This document shows positions 40,696-50,267 of a stretch of 64,000 bases of DNA, piece after piece. Each line of letters starts with the position of its first letter. Position 1 is the first letter of the stretch. Made by a program: the position numbers and the translations under genes. The notes beneath the pieces are model-generated. The model saw nothing but the letters and a program-made list of their open reading frames with translations, made no database searches and was not told the origin of the DNA. The DNA comes from Gemmatimonadota bacterium (GTDB lineage: Bacteria > Latescibacterota > UBA2968 > UBA8231), in the NCBI GenBank assembly GCA_009841115.1, contig VXML01000046.1, positions 1-64,000 of the forward strand, read 5' to 3'.

Positions 40696-41938
40696 GCCAG
40701 TCGCGTTCTTGGAGCCTGTGCCAGAGCCTATCGAAGTCATCGCTGCCGTCGTCTTCGCGTTCGGTGAGGCGGACGCCGGGGGCGAAGGCTTCGTCAACGC
40801 CTTGTTTCATTAGGCGCTCGGCCTGGCGCAGGTTGCGGTAGTAGTGTTCGAGGCCGCCGGGTAGGGTTACGACGGAGAAGTGGCGCGGCCATTGCGGCGC
40901 GGGTACGTCGCGGTAGCGCTCGATTGCGTCCTCGTCTAGTTCTACTCCTAAACCGGGGCCTGTGGGCACCTGCATAAAGCCGCGCTGGACTTGATGCGGC
41001 TCGACGATTAGGTCGTCTTCGTACGTATGATGGGCGGTTACGCCCGGTAGGGTGGCCGTGTGCATGACCGCGCCGAGGTGGCAGGCGAAGGCTGCGGTGA
41101 TGCCGGTGCCGACGTACTGCAAGAGGATCGGGGTATTGGCCGCGGCAAAGGCCCAAGAAGCGGCTAGCGCGTTGCGGATGGTCTCGTGGCTGCAAAGAGC
41201 GCCGTCGAAATCGCCAGCGCGTAGCCCAAGCCAGGGGCCGGAAGGCTGGCGCGAGGGGCCGTCGAAGATGGTGCTGACGCCGTGGAGGTAGAAGGGGATG
41301 CGGATTTCGCGGTGCAAGCGCCGCCAGCCCTCGATGTCATAGGCGAAGATCGGCTCTTCGATTCCTTTGACTATGGGAATTTGCTCTAGCTGGCGCAGGA
41401 TGGGCAAAGCTCTTTCGACGTTGACGAGCGCGCCGTTGAAGTCGAATTCAATGCGGAAGTCGGGTGGAGCGGCCTCCTGCATGGCTTGGGCTTGCTCGAC
41501 CACGTCGTAAAAGGCGCGGGCCTTGCATTTTAGTCCGCGATAGCCTCGGGAGGCGGCTTCTTGCACTTCGGCGGCTGAGTCCTCGGGCGACATGCTGGGC
41601 ATCCACCAACCCATGCTCACCCACTCCCGCACCTGTTGACCCATCAGCTTCCAAGCAGGCAGTCCGAGGTGTTTGCCCATCAGATCGTAACAGGCCATGT
41701 CGAGGTTGAAGCGCCCGGTGCCCATGACGTGGTCGAAAGGGTTGGTGCCGAGATAGGCGTCGAGCAAGTTCTGCTCAAAGGGCGGGCCGGGGTTTTCGCC
41801 CAAGCCGACTAGCCCGGTATCGGTGTGGAATTTGTACACGGTTACCTCTTCGTTCATGCCGAAGTGGTAGAACGCTTTGCGGATGCGATCCTCGTAGGGA
41901 ATGCGCAGGGGGATGACTTCAATGGTGGTGATTTTCAC
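40676..41938 (-). CDS. Enolase-superfamily (mandelate racemase-like) enzyme
   Basis: A 420-residue protein from GTG 41938 with AGGAG upstream. It contains K137-x-K139 (GLKCKAR), D166/N168 (EFDFNG) and E194-E195 (GIEEPI); a later PHQVQRG-like His-containing segment precedes the end. This is the pattern of the glucarate/mandelate group, though the exact residues in the third ligand and base positions are not clear. It is longer than the neighbour at 39499 and only distantly related to it, yet both open with the same MKIT and the same GTG start. It probably starts the four-gene operon. Confidence 0.8.
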   Translation of the reverse strand: MKITTIEVIPLRIPYEDRIRKAFYHFGMNEEVTVYKFHTDTGLVGLGENPGPPFEQNLLDAYLGTNPFDHVMGTGRFNLDMACYDLMGKHLGLPAWKLMGQQVREWVSMGWWMPSMSPEDSAAEVQEAASRGYRGLKCKARAFYDVVEQAQAMQEAAPPDFRIEFDFNGALVNVERALPILRQLEQIPIVKGIEEPIFAYDIEGWRRLHREIRIPFYLHGVSTIFDGPSRQPSGPWLGLRAGDFDGALCSHETIRNALAASWAFAAANTPILLQYVGTGITAAFACHLGAVMHTATLPGVTAHHTYEDDLIVEPHQVQRGFMQVPTGPGLGVELDEDAIERYRDVPAPQWPRHFSVVTLPGGLEHYYRNLRQAERLMKQGVDEAFAPGVRLTEREDDGSDDFDRLWHRLQERDWPLFSGQ

Positions 41939-42072
41939 GGAGTGGCTCCTGTGAGGATGGGAGGCGATTTTGTGGCCAGAGATATAGGCAATTCAGGCGG
42001 GGAATGAAAGCCTCCTGTTTTCCCCATGCCGTGCGCTTTGCTTGGGAGCGGCGGTGCGCCTAACTTCCTATC

Positions 42073-44037
42073 ATGCGAAAATTAAAACTAATCAGTCTCT
42101 GGCTCCTGTTGGTGTGCGCCGTCGCCGCGTGGGGTGTCGAGGCTCCGTTTAGCCGGGGCGTCAACCTGACCAATTGGCTGCAAGCATCCAGTGCGCAGAA
42201 CGTGCACTTTACTAAGTTTGGCCGAACCGATTTCGAGCAGATCCAACAGCTTGGCTGCGACGTGGTGCGCCTGCCGATCAATCTACACGCCATGACCAGT
42301 GGGCCGCCGGACTACCGCATCGATCCCTTGCTCTACGTCTTTCTCGATCAGATTGCGGATTGGGCCGACGAGTTGGGGCTGCATCTGATTTTGGACAACC
42401 ACACGTTTGATCCGGCGGTGAGCACCCCACCGGACATCGGCGATGTGCTAGTGCCGGTGTGGACTCAGCTTGCCGCTCATTTTGCTGAGCATCCGGCTCA
42501 GCTCTACTACGAGATCCTCAACGAACCGCACGGCATTAGCGACGCGACTTGGAACGCGATCCAGCAGGAGGTGATCGACGCGATCCGGCAGGTAGATCAG
42601 CAGCATGCAATCGTGGTTGGCCCGGCGAACTGGAACAGCTTCCGCAACCTGCAGCGGATGCCGGTCTTTGCCGACGACAACCTCGTGTACACGTTTCACT
42701 TCTACGAGCCGTTCGTCTTTACCCATCAAGGCGCTAGCTGGACCAGTCCCTCGCTAGTCCCGCTGCGCGGCGTGCCCTTTCCCTACGAGCGGGCGCGCAT
42801 GCCGGCGTTGCCCTCGGCCTTGCAGGGCACGTGGGTCGGCACGGCGCTGGGCAATTACAGCCAAGAGGGCACTATCACGCAGATGCGCATACTGATTGAC
42901 GAGGCCTCAGCCTTTCAGAAGGATCGCGGCGTGCCGCTGTTTTGCGGGGAGTTCGGGGTGTACAGCCCCAACAGCGACAATAGCGACCGCGTCTTGTGGT
43001 ACGAGGTGGTGCGGCAGCACATGGAGGAGCGGGGTATTGCGTGGACGATTTGGGACTACCGAGGCGGTTTTGGGCTGTTTGAGCGCGGGTCGGACGAGTT
43101 ATTTGAATTTGACCTGAACGTGCCGCTGTTGGAGGCGTTGGGGCTGAACGTGCCGCCGCAGCGGGATTTTGTCGCCGAACCAGCCCAACAGGGGTTTGTG
43201 CTCTACGAGGACTCCCTTGGCCCGCACATGACCGCGTCTAACCACCTCAGTGAAGGTACGGTCGATTACTATGACGAGGTGGATCCAGCGGTGGGCCGCT
43301 ACTGCATGCGCTGGACCGGGGTGCCGCTCTACGGGTTCATTGGCTTCGACTTCAAACCCTTCAAGGATATGTCTGCTTTGGTCGCGGGGGGCTATGCGGT
43401 CGAGTTCTGGGTGCGAGGGGATACCCCGGGGGCGTCGTTTGACATTCGCTTGGTCGATACGGATACGGACGACCCGGACGATCACCCTTGGCGCATGCGC
43501 TATACGATAGATGAGCAGGTGGTGCCGTGGGATGGCGCGTGGCATAAGGTGCAGGTGCCGCTTGGCGACTTTGACGAGCACGGGGCTTGGGAGAATGAGT
43601 GGTTCAGTCCGATCGGTGCGTTCGATTGGCAGGCCGTCGATCGGTTCGACATTGTGGCCGAGCACCACGCCTTAGACGGGATCCAGTTTTGGTTCGACGA
43701 GTTGCGGGTTTTGGGACCGGCACTGACGGCTGTGCTCGACGAGGCGGCGTCGCAGCCAGTCGCACTGGCTTTGGCCGCGAATTATCCCAATCCGTTCAAT
43801 GCGACGACCGCGATCCGTTACGCACTGCCGGCCGCTGGGCCGGTTCATCTGGCGGTCTATGCGCTGAACGGCCAGCAGGTGCGGACACTGGTGCAGGGCG
43901 TGGCAGACCCAGGATGGCACGTGGCGCGATGGGATGGGCGCGACGAGGCGGGGCGGGCAGTGGCCAGTGGCGTGTACCTGTATCGCTTGGCTGCTGTGGG
44001 CGGGGTGCGGACCGGGAAGATGACGTTGGTGCGCTGA
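42073..44037 (+). CDS. Secreted GH5 endoglucanase-like enzyme with surface-sorting C-terminus
   Basis: A 654-residue exported enzyme. A signal peptide (MRKLKLISLWLLLVCAVAAWG) leads into a GH5 barrel: FSRGVNLTNWLQ, DVVRLPINLH, LILDNHTFDP, the acid/base Glu in YYEILNEPHG, YTFHFYEPFVFTHQG and the nucleophile Glu in LFCGEFGVY. Residues about 370-550 form a carbohydrate-binding beta-sandwich. The C-terminus (NYPNPFNATTAIRYALP ... WDGRDEAGRAVASGVYLYRL) is the FlgD/T9SS type A-like domain that directs surface export. It would cleave beta-glucan or mannan. No neighbour is obviously co-transcribed. Confidence 0.85.
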   Translation: MRKLKLISLWLLLVCAVAAWGVEAPFSRGVNLTNWLQASSAQNVHFTKFGRTDFEQIQQLGCDVVRLPINLHAMTSGPPDYRIDPLLYVFLDQIADWADELGLHLILDNHTFDPAVSTPPDIGDVLVPVWTQLAAHFAEHPAQLYYEILNEPHGISDATWNAIQQEVIDAIRQVDQQHAIVVGPANWNSFRNLQRMPVFADDNLVYTFHFYEPFVFTHQGASWTSPSLVPLRGVPFPYERARMPALPSALQGTWVGTALGNYSQEGTITQMRILIDEASAFQKDRGVPLFCGEFGVYSPNSDNSDRVLWYEVVRQHMEERGIAWTIWDYRGGFGLFERGSDELFEFDLNVPLLEALGLNVPPQRDFVAEPAQQGFVLYEDSLGPHMTASNHLSEGTVDYYDEVDPAVGRYCMRWTGVPLYGFIGFDFKPFKDMSALVAGGYAVEFWVRGDTPGASFDIRLVDTDTDDPDDHPWRMRYTIDEQVVPWDGAWHKVQVPLGDFDEHGAWENEWFSPIGAFDWQAVDRFDIVAEHHALDGIQFWFDELRVLGPALTAVLDEAASQPVALALAANYPNPFNATTAIRYALPAAGPVHLAVYALNGQQVRTLVQGVADPGWHVARWDGRDEAGRAVASGVYLYRLAAVGGVRTGKMTLVR

Positions 44038-44144
44038 CTCTAGCGCTTCTGGTCCATGTTTTGCTTTTGCCGAATAGCAAGGTGCTCTATTGAACGGGTG
44101 CCTGATGGTGAGTACATTGACCTATCAAGAAGGAAATAGCAGGC

Positions 44145-44486
44145 ATGGCAGAACGTTCTCCCCTCGACTACGGCGACCGGCTTGGCCGCCTCGAAGGCAT
44201 CATTGAGCAGATCAACGACCGCTTAGGCAGCTTGGAGCGTCGCATGAGCAGCTTAGAGGCCCAGATGAGCAGCTTGAGGAGCGATTTAGAGAGCCGCATG
44301 AGCAGCTTGAGGAGCGATTTAGAGGGTCGCATGAGCAGCTTAGAGAGCAAGCTAGAGAGCCGCATGAACAGCTTGGAGAGCAGCCATCGACGGGATTTTC
44401 GCTGGCTGATTGGCACGATGATTGGCATGTGGGCGACGATGATGGGCTTGCTCGTGACGGTGACCGTTAAGGTTTTTTCGGGCTAG
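44145..44486 (+). CDS. Small coiled-coil protein with 11-residue repeats and a C-terminal membrane helix
   Basis: A 113-residue protein. Residues about 33-75 are built of 11-residue units beginning MSSL (such as MSSLRSDLESR), encoded by 33-bp DNA repeats. The hydrophobic spacing predicts a right-handed hendecad coiled coil. A membrane helix follows (IGTMIGMWATMMGLLVTVTV, residues about 88-107) with a short tail. It resembles anonymous DUF1640-like or hemolysin XhlA-like tail-anchored coiled coils common in many bacteria. Function unknown. GAAGGAAATAG provides the ribosome binding site. Confidence 0.6.
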   Translation: MAERSPLDYGDRLGRLEGIIEQINDRLGSLERRMSSLEAQMSSLRSDLESRMSSLRSDLEGRMSSLESKLESRMNSLESSHRRDFRWLIGTMIGMWATMMGLLVTVTVKVFSG

Positions 44487-44671
44487 CTGAGACTGTTACC
44501 GTACAGAAGCAAGTGTTACCGTACTTCCACACTTCCACAAACCCACCCCTACGAATTTCTAGTACTTCAAAAGCAGGTCAAGGCACGTAGCGGCAGCGAG
44601 GAAATCGCGCTGTCTGTGCGTGTGCAGCCGTGGCGGTAGGTCTCGACGCGGGCAGATTCCTATTCAACACG

Positions 44672-46120
44672 TCATGCATCGTTGCGGTCTTCGAGCCAGT
44701 AGGCGTATAGCCGCGCTTGGTGCAGGTAGAACTTCAGACGCACTGGTTTTTCAAATACCAGATCGTGCGAGTGCTTCCACTCGTATTTACCCCGTAGGCT
44801 GTCGCCGGTGAAGGGCGGTGGTTCTTCCCCGGGTACCCAAAAGCCGGGGAGAGGCCTGCCGGTCTCGGCGTCTTGGATCTCGGCGTAGATTTCGCCCCAG
44901 CGGGCGTCGGCGTTGAGGTAGAGGTCTTGGCCGCGCCAGTGGAAGGGCTGGGTGATGAGGGTGGCGATTTCGTCGCCGTCGATGGAGACGAAGCGGTCGA
45001 GCGGCAGCTTGGCCAAGCAAAGTGCGCCCGGGTCGGCGAAATGGCGCTCTTCTACCCCGAGCCGGAATAGCTCCTTGCAGCGGTTGAAGCGTTGGTACAT
45101 TTCCACGCTGCCCGGTATGCGGAGGGCGTTGTAGTAAATCCAAATCTCGCCGTCTTCGCGCACCAGCGGCGCACCGGCCATGAGGAGTTGGCTGGTGCCG
45201 TAGTTTTTCCCGTCCCAAGGTTCGATGCTGATAAGGGGGGTGCGGTTGGCAACGCGGTCCCAAGTGTGTAGATCGCGCGAGACGGCCATTTCGATCTGGT
45301 TGATGCGGGTGAAGTTAGTGGCTGGTGGCGGGATGGCACCGATGGGGTTGAAGACGGTGGGGAAGCCGATGTATAGCCCCTGATAGGGCATGACGGCCAT
45401 GTTGTAGATCTCAGCGTGGTAGTCTTCGTCATCGACGATCGGCGGGGTGATGTACGCTGGGTCGTCGACGATGGTGCGGACGCGCTGGCGGCAGTTTTTC
45501 CAGTCGGTTTCGTCGGCGTGGAAGATGAGCTCGGGCGCAGTGAAGTGGTCGAAGTCGCGGCTGGTCGCCAGCCAGACCGAGCGGCCCCACTCGGTGGGCT
45601 GCTTGACCATGGCGAGAAATTGCTCGGTGTAGGGGTCGTACACGAACTGGGATTCGTCTTGGCTGGGGATGAAGGAGTTGGGGAGTGGGGTCCAAGTAAA
45701 GCCGTCGGGCGAGACTGCACCGCAGCGGCCGCGGCCGTTGAACAGGGCCTTGTAGCGGCGGTTCGGGTCGGGGTCGCGCTCGTCGCGGACGATGTGGTAC
45801 AGGCCTGGGCCGTTGGGATCGCAGGCGATGTTGTTGTCTTTATTGCCGTCCCACTCGTATAGCCCTAGGGAGGGTTGTTCCCAGTGTTCGCCGTCGCGGG
45901 AGGTGGCGAAGCGGGCTTGCGGGCCGTTGTACCACCATTCGTAGCGCTCTTCGTCTGGGTTCCAAAAGGGCGCGCTGCGGCTCTGGATGCCGCCGGTGAT
46001 GAGGGGGCCGCACCTTTTGGGTGGGTGTAGGCTGCGGGTGGTGCCTTGCTCAGAGACTAAGGCGCGACTGTCGAGGAAGAGCTGGCGGTGCTTTTTTGGG
46101 TCGATGAGGTCGGTGGACAT
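44672..46120 (-). CDS. Five-bladed propeller glycosidase-like protein (GH32/43-type fold)
   Basis: A 482-residue cytoplasmic protein; the ATG at 46120 (MSTDLIDPKKHRQLFLD) is preferred to a GTG 9 bp upstream. Propeller strands are clear: ERYEWWYNGPQARFATSRDG, YKALFNGRGRCGAVSPDGF, VYDPYTEQFLAMVKQP, WLATSRDFDHFTAPE and EDGEIWIYYNALRI. The sugar-site Asp/Glu cannot be fixed by eye. The last 110 residues form a beta-sandwich (LYLNADARWGEIYAEI). It is translated directly after a Gfo/Idh gene and is distantly similar to the protein at 26521-27993. Confidence 0.65.
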   Translation of the reverse strand: MSTDLIDPKKHRQLFLDSRALVSEQGTTRSLHPPKRCGPLITGGIQSRSAPFWNPDEERYEWWYNGPQARFATSRDGEHWEQPSLGLYEWDGNKDNNIACDPNGPGLYHIVRDERDPDPNRRYKALFNGRGRCGAVSPDGFTWTPLPNSFIPSQDESQFVYDPYTEQFLAMVKQPTEWGRSVWLATSRDFDHFTAPELIFHADETDWKNCRQRVRTIVDDPAYITPPIVDDEDYHAEIYNMAVMPYQGLYIGFPTVFNPIGAIPPPATNFTRINQIEMAVSRDLHTWDRVANRTPLISIEPWDGKNYGTSQLLMAGAPLVREDGEIWIYYNALRIPGSVEMYQRFNRCKELFRLGVEERHFADPGALCLAKLPLDRFVSIDGDEIATLITQPFHWRGQDLYLNADARWGEIYAEIQDAETGRPLPGFWVPGEEPPPFTGDSLRGKYEWKHSHDLVFEKPVRLKFYLHQARLYAYWLEDRNDA

Positions 46121-46129
46121 GGTTATCAC

Positions 46130-47131
46130 TCATAGCGCAAAGGGTGGAATGCGGAGGAACGCGCCCCCTTGCCGGGCGGACTCTTGGGCCATCAGGCAGG
46201 CTTGGGCCGTGGCGAACACCGAGTGGGTGGGGATGAAGAGGTCGGTGCCGCATTCAATGGCGTCGATTAGGTTGGTGACGAACGCGCTGCTGCGGTCTGC
46301 GGGCAAATCGGGTGTGTACGGGGCGTGGTCGTTGGTGGCGATGAGCAGGTGGTTGTCGGCATAGGCGCGCAGATGTGCCGAGCCGGCCGTGCCCATGATG
46401 ATGAAGCGAGTGTCGCCAAACGAGGGCGCGGCTTGGGGCGTGAGCCAGTCGGCGGTGAGGGTTGCCAGCGCGCTGTCGGATAGCGCAAAGGAAGCCTGCA
46501 CGTGGTCGTCTAAGCGCGGCTCATTCGTGAACCGCTTGCAGGTAGTGAGGGCATGGACGCCGACGCATTCGGCATTGGTGAGCCAGCGGATTTGATCGAC
46601 GCCATGGCAAGCGAGGTCGTGGAATGCGCCCGTGTACTGATTTGGGTCGAAATACCAGGCCGGGGCTGTGGCGCGACGGATCTTGTGCGGGTGGGTGGAG
46701 ATGAGGCTGACGATGGTCCCGAGCGCGCCGTCGAGGATGGCTTGGCGCAGGGCTATAAACGGCGGATAGCTGCGCGAGGTGAACCACATGGATACGTGGA
46801 TTGCGCTGGCGGCCACGGCGCGGCGCATGCGCTCCCAATCGTCGAGCGAGTGGCACAAGGGTTTGTCGAGGAGCAGGTGAATGCCAGCGCGGGCGCAGGT
46901 CTCCACGAGTGCGGTTTTCTCGTGGTGGATCAAGCCTTCGAGGATTAGCTCGGGCTGGGCGCGGTCGATCATGTCTTCTAAGGTGGCAAAGCGGGGGATA
47001 GATGCGTAGCGCGCACAGAGCGCGTCGTCGTCTTCAACTAAGCCGACGATTTGGCCGTTTGCTGCCTGTAAGGCGGATTGGATCATGCCGCCGATGTGAC
47101 CGTAGTGGACGCCCATGATGCCGATGCGCAT
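46130..47131 (-). CDS. Gfo/Idh/MocA-family oxidoreductase
   Basis: A 333-residue enzyme (MRIGIMGVHYGHIGGMIQSAL). The nucleotide-binding loop is slightly unusual, GVHYGHIGG in place of GxGxxG. The EKP motif region appears as GIHLLLDKPLCHSLDDWERM. The active-site segment is GAFHDLACHGVDQIRWL, with the family His and Asp. Likely dehydrogenation of a sugar or cyclitol. It begins a two-gene leftward operon with the propeller protein; the gap between the two genes is about 9 bp. Confidence 0.85.
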   Translation of the reverse strand: MRIGIMGVHYGHIGGMIQSALQAANGQIVGLVEDDDALCARYASIPRFATLEDMIDRAQPELILEGLIHHEKTALVETCARAGIHLLLDKPLCHSLDDWERMRRAVAASAIHVSMWFTSRSYPPFIALRQAILDGALGTIVSLISTHPHKIRRATAPAWYFDPNQYTGAFHDLACHGVDQIRWLTNAECVGVHALTTCKRFTNEPRLDDHVQASFALSDSALATLTADWLTPQAAPSFGDTRFIIMGTAGSAHLRAYADNHLLIATNDHAPYTPDLPADRSSAFVTNLIDAIECGTDLFIPTHSVFATAQACLMAQESARQGGAFLRIPPFAL

Positions 47132-47302
47132 GATGAATTCTCCGGGTGAAGTGTGCGCGGGAAGATAAGACGCGGCGGGTTAATGCGCTATCTGTTGCGG
47201 CGTGTCTTCAGGAACTCACGGCAGGTGCGCTTTGCCCTTATTGAAGGTCGGCACGTTTTTATAGACAAATTTTTACTCCACTTGCAAGAAAGGTTGCCAA
47301 CG

Positions 47303-49690
47303 ATGCGTCTGCTCATCGCCCTTTGCCTCCTCGTCAGCAGCGTCTATGCCCAAGCGCCCGGCGAGGTCTATGTGACTCCAAAAATCGACCTCCACCTCCA
47401 GCCGGTCGCCGTTGCTGGGATGGAGAATCGGACTTTGAACGTCCCTCCCGGTTTTGTCGTCGAGCTGTTCGCCGAAGATGTCGGCAAGGGACGGTTGATG
47501 GCGTGGAGCCCGGATAGCGTGTTGCACGTGGCCGTCATGGGCACCCGAGGCAATAGCGAGTGGCGCGCCGATCCCAACCGCACCGGGCGCGTTGTGGCGC
47601 TGCCTGACCGCGACCGCGATGGACGTGCCGACGAGGTGCGAACGGTGGCCGACGATCTGCTGTGGCCCAATAGCGTGGCCTTTTATCAGGGGGCTATGTA
47701 CGTGGCCGATACCGACGAGGTCGTGCGCTTCAGGGACGGCGATGGCGACGGCTTCTACGAAGAGCGCGAGGTCTTCATCCCCGATTTGGCGACGTGGATC
47801 CCCGGTTTAGGCGGCGCTGAGCACGTTACGCACACCATCGTCTTCGACGAGGCCAACGAGCGGATATACGTGCATCAGGGATCCTCCTGCGATCTGTGCC
47901 GCGAGCGTGACCCCGAGCGCGCTACTGTGCTGGCTTTTAACCTCGATGGCACCGGGCGGCGGATTTTCGCCAGCGGTTTGCGCAATTCCATAGGCTTGGC
48001 GCTGCATCCGCTCACCGGCGAGTTGTGGGCGACCAACAACGGCCACGACCGCGACCGCTTTCCCAACGGGCGGGACTTGCCACCTGAGACCATTGTCATC
48101 GTGCGCGAGGGTGGGTTCTACGGCTGGCCGCTGGCGCACGGCTATCAGGCGTGGGTTGACTTTGAGGTTGACGAGTACTTCCGCTCGATTGCGCCCTTTA
48201 CGCGCGAGGATACGCTCGACGTGGAGCGAATGGAGCAGCCGGTTGCCGCGGTCGCGGCCCACACAGCGCCGATGGCGATCCACTTTTACACCGGCGACCA
48301 ATTTCCCTCTGAGTACCGCAACCAAGCCTTTGTCGCGCTGCGCGCTGGTGTGCGGGGTAACGACTTAGGCTACAAGGTGATGGCGGTGTTTAGCGACCCG
48401 GATGGGCAAAATTCTCAAGTAGGAGATTTCCTCACCGGCTTCCGTCCCAATCCGGGTAACAACAGGGTATGGGGCAAGCCCGTGGGCTTGGAAAGCGATG
48501 CCCAAGGGGCGCTCTACGTCTCCAGCGATCACACAACCCAGGCGGTCTTTCGGGTGCGGGTTGGGCCGCTGATGGGGCAGTGGGAAGTTGGGCCGCCGGA
48601 TACGGTCTTGGCCGGTCAGCCGCTCGATTTGTCTGCGGCGATTGCGCTGACGCGCTTTGATCGGGAAGCGGCCGAGCCGGTAGTGAGCGCTGATCTGAGT
48701 GCCTTGGGCGGCAGTGCCGAAACGCCGCTCACTGCCTTGGGCGACGGACGCTATCGGCTGGAGGCCGCATTGACGGGCGCGGAGGCCAACGGCCGCAAGC
48801 AGATTGCGGTGAGCGTGGCGCAAAATACGGCGGAAGGTCCGTTTGAAATCGCGCTCTCGCGCACGCTGGTGGTGCTGCCAGCCGAGGACTTGGCGATCGC
48901 CGATGACGAGTTGGCTGCGGGATGGACTGCAAAGGCCGGTTTGGGCTTGGATAGTTTTGACTTTGACGGAAGCGGCCCGGTTTTTACCGGCACTGCGGCC
49001 GGCGTACTGACGGCTGATCCTCTGACGCGGCTGTTGCCTTGGCAGTTGGACATGGAGCCGCCGGCACCTATTGAGACGGTGGGCTACTGGGCACTGCGGT
49101 TGGCGATCCATCCAGGCGATGTGGTTCCGGCCGAAGACGATGTGGTCGAGGTGGTGTTGGAAAGCGGCGGCTTCCAGCAGGTCGTGCTCTTGGGCGAAGG
49201 AACAGGGGATTACGGGCTGGATTTAGGACGCAAGGAATGGCAGGAGATAGAAGTTCCTCTGAGCGCGTTCGGCATTCTCGACCGGCCGATAGAGACTGTG
49301 CGCTTTGCTGCCAACCTAGAGGGGCGCTTTTACATCGACGATCTGCGGCTGGTGCGCACGGAGTTTGCCGTTCCCACCGTCGTCCACGAGGCGCGCGAAG
49401 ACGCGACGCCGCAGCACTTCGGCTTGGAGCAGAATTTCCCCAATCCGTTCAACAGCCAGACCGCGATTCGCTATACTCTTGACCGCTCTCAAGAGATTGA
49501 GCTAAAAGTCTATACTCTCACCGGACAGCACGTAGCGACTCTGATCAGTGGCCATCGGTCGGCTGGCCGGCACGTGCTGCATTGGGATGGACGCGACGGA
49601 CAGGGACGACCGCTGGCGTCGGGGTTGTATTTATATCAGCTACGGGCTGAAAGCGAGAGGCAGACGCGCAAGTTGCTACTGGTGCGCTAG
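47303..49690 (+). CDS. Secreted sorbosone/glucose dehydrogenase-like propeller with surface-sorting C-terminus
   Basis: A 795-residue exported protein. The start at 47303 (MRLLIALCLLVSSVYAQ) gives a signal peptide and has AAAGG upstream. Residues about 40-420 resemble PQQ-dependent soluble glucose/L-sorbosone dehydrogenases and PVC-type heme-binding propellers: PPGFVVELFAEDVG, LPDRDRDGRADEV, FASGLRNSIGLALHPLTGELWATNNG and EGGFYGWPLAHGY. A beta-sandwich follows (residues about 590-690, ending YIDDLRLV). The C-terminus (NFPNPFNSQTAIRYTL ... ASGLYLYQL) is the T9SS type A-like domain. It may oxidise aldoses at the surface. The cofactor is inferred from the family. Confidence 0.75.
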   Translation: MRLLIALCLLVSSVYAQAPGEVYVTPKIDLHLQPVAVAGMENRTLNVPPGFVVELFAEDVGKGRLMAWSPDSVLHVAVMGTRGNSEWRADPNRTGRVVALPDRDRDGRADEVRTVADDLLWPNSVAFYQGAMYVADTDEVVRFRDGDGDGFYEEREVFIPDLATWIPGLGGAEHVTHTIVFDEANERIYVHQGSSCDLCRERDPERATVLAFNLDGTGRRIFASGLRNSIGLALHPLTGELWATNNGHDRDRFPNGRDLPPETIVIVREGGFYGWPLAHGYQAWVDFEVDEYFRSIAPFTREDTLDVERMEQPVAAVAAHTAPMAIHFYTGDQFPSEYRNQAFVALRAGVRGNDLGYKVMAVFSDPDGQNSQVGDFLTGFRPNPGNNRVWGKPVGLESDAQGALYVSSDHTTQAVFRVRVGPLMGQWEVGPPDTVLAGQPLDLSAAIALTRFDREAAEPVVSADLSALGGSAETPLTALGDGRYRLEAALTGAEANGRKQIAVSVAQNTAEGPFEIALSRTLVVLPAEDLAIADDELAAGWTAKAGLGLDSFDFDGSGPVFTGTAAGVLTADPLTRLLPWQLDMEPPAPIETVGYWALRLAIHPGDVVPAEDDVVEVVLESGGFQQVVLLGEGTGDYGLDLGRKEWQEIEVPLSAFGILDRPIETVRFAANLEGRFYIDDLRLVRTEFAVPTVVHEAREDATPQHFGLEQNFPNPFNSQTAIRYTLDRSQEIELKVYTLTGQHVATLISGHRSAGRHVLHWDGRDGQGRPLASGLYLYQLRAESERQTRKLLLVR

Positions 49691-49742
49691 TGGATGAGTT
49701 TGGACAACAACTCTTTTAAATTGATCCTTTGAGGTGAAATTT

Positions 49743-49994
49743 ATGAATCCAAGAGTATTAGAAGCCACGGCAATAGAAGGGCACAAATTGAAGCTGCTTT
49801 TCGATAATGGAGAGCGGGGATTCTACGATTGTTCTCCATTAGCGAATTTCGGTGTGTTTCAAGAATTGCAGGATAAAAGTTACTTTAAGAAAGTAAAAGC
49901 CGTGGATGGAACTGTTGTTTGGCCTCATGGACAAGATATATGTCCTGACACATTGTATTTGGATTCTACAAAAAATGCGGGTAGTAGATTTTAA
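49743..49994 (+). CDS. DUF2442-family protein
   Basis: An 83-residue protein (MNPRVLEATAIEGHKLKLLF). The pattern LKLLFDNGERGFYDCSPLANFGVFQEL followed by FKKVKAVDGTVVWPHGQDICPDTLY is the well-known DUF2442 signature. These small proteins often accompany toxin-antitoxin-like DUF4160 partners, and no such partner is seen here. The stretch is clearly more AT-rich than its surroundings, which suggests recent transfer. GAGG precedes the ATG. Confidence 0.8.
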   Translation: MNPRVLEATAIEGHKLKLLFDNGERGFYDCSPLANFGVFQELQDKSYFKKVKAVDGTVVWPHGQDICPDTLYLDSTKNAGSRF

Positions 49995-50039
49995 CCGGTG
50001 TAATCTGACAAAGTGTCTATGCCTAGGAGGATTAGACGG

Positions 50040-50267
50040 ATGGACGATATTCTAACCATGGCCCAAATCGAAGCGCAGTTTGCCTCAGAATGGGTTCTTG
50101 TCGAAGCCCCACAGACCAATGACGCCTTGGAAGTGCAGAGCGGCAAGGTCCGCTGGCACAGTAAAGATAGGGAAGAAGTCTATCGCCAAGCCGTGGTATT
50201 GCGCCTTAAACGGTTCGCCATCTTGTACACAGGAAAGATGCCCGAGGACACGGCGATCGTCCTATGA
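50040..50267 (+). CDS. Small protein of unknown function, partner of a retropepsin-like gene
   Basis: A 75-residue protein starting MDDILTMAQIEAQF with TAGGAGG 11-17 bp upstream. It contains WVLVEAPQTNDALEVQSGKV and RWHSKDREEVYRQAVVLR. I recognise it as a protein type often encoded just before a retroviral-type aspartyl protease gene in bacteria; its function is unknown. It overlaps the following truncated protease gene by 4 bp (ATGA). Confidence 0.65.
   Translation: MDDILTMAQIEAQFASEWVLVEAPQTNDALEVQSGKVRWHSKDREEVYRQAVVLRLKRFAILYTGKMPEDTAIVL

Noticed and set aside
44487..44671. Repeated TGTTACCGTAC in the 185-bp gap
   Set aside because: Only two 11-bp copies, no gene, hairpin or promoter pattern; too little to call.
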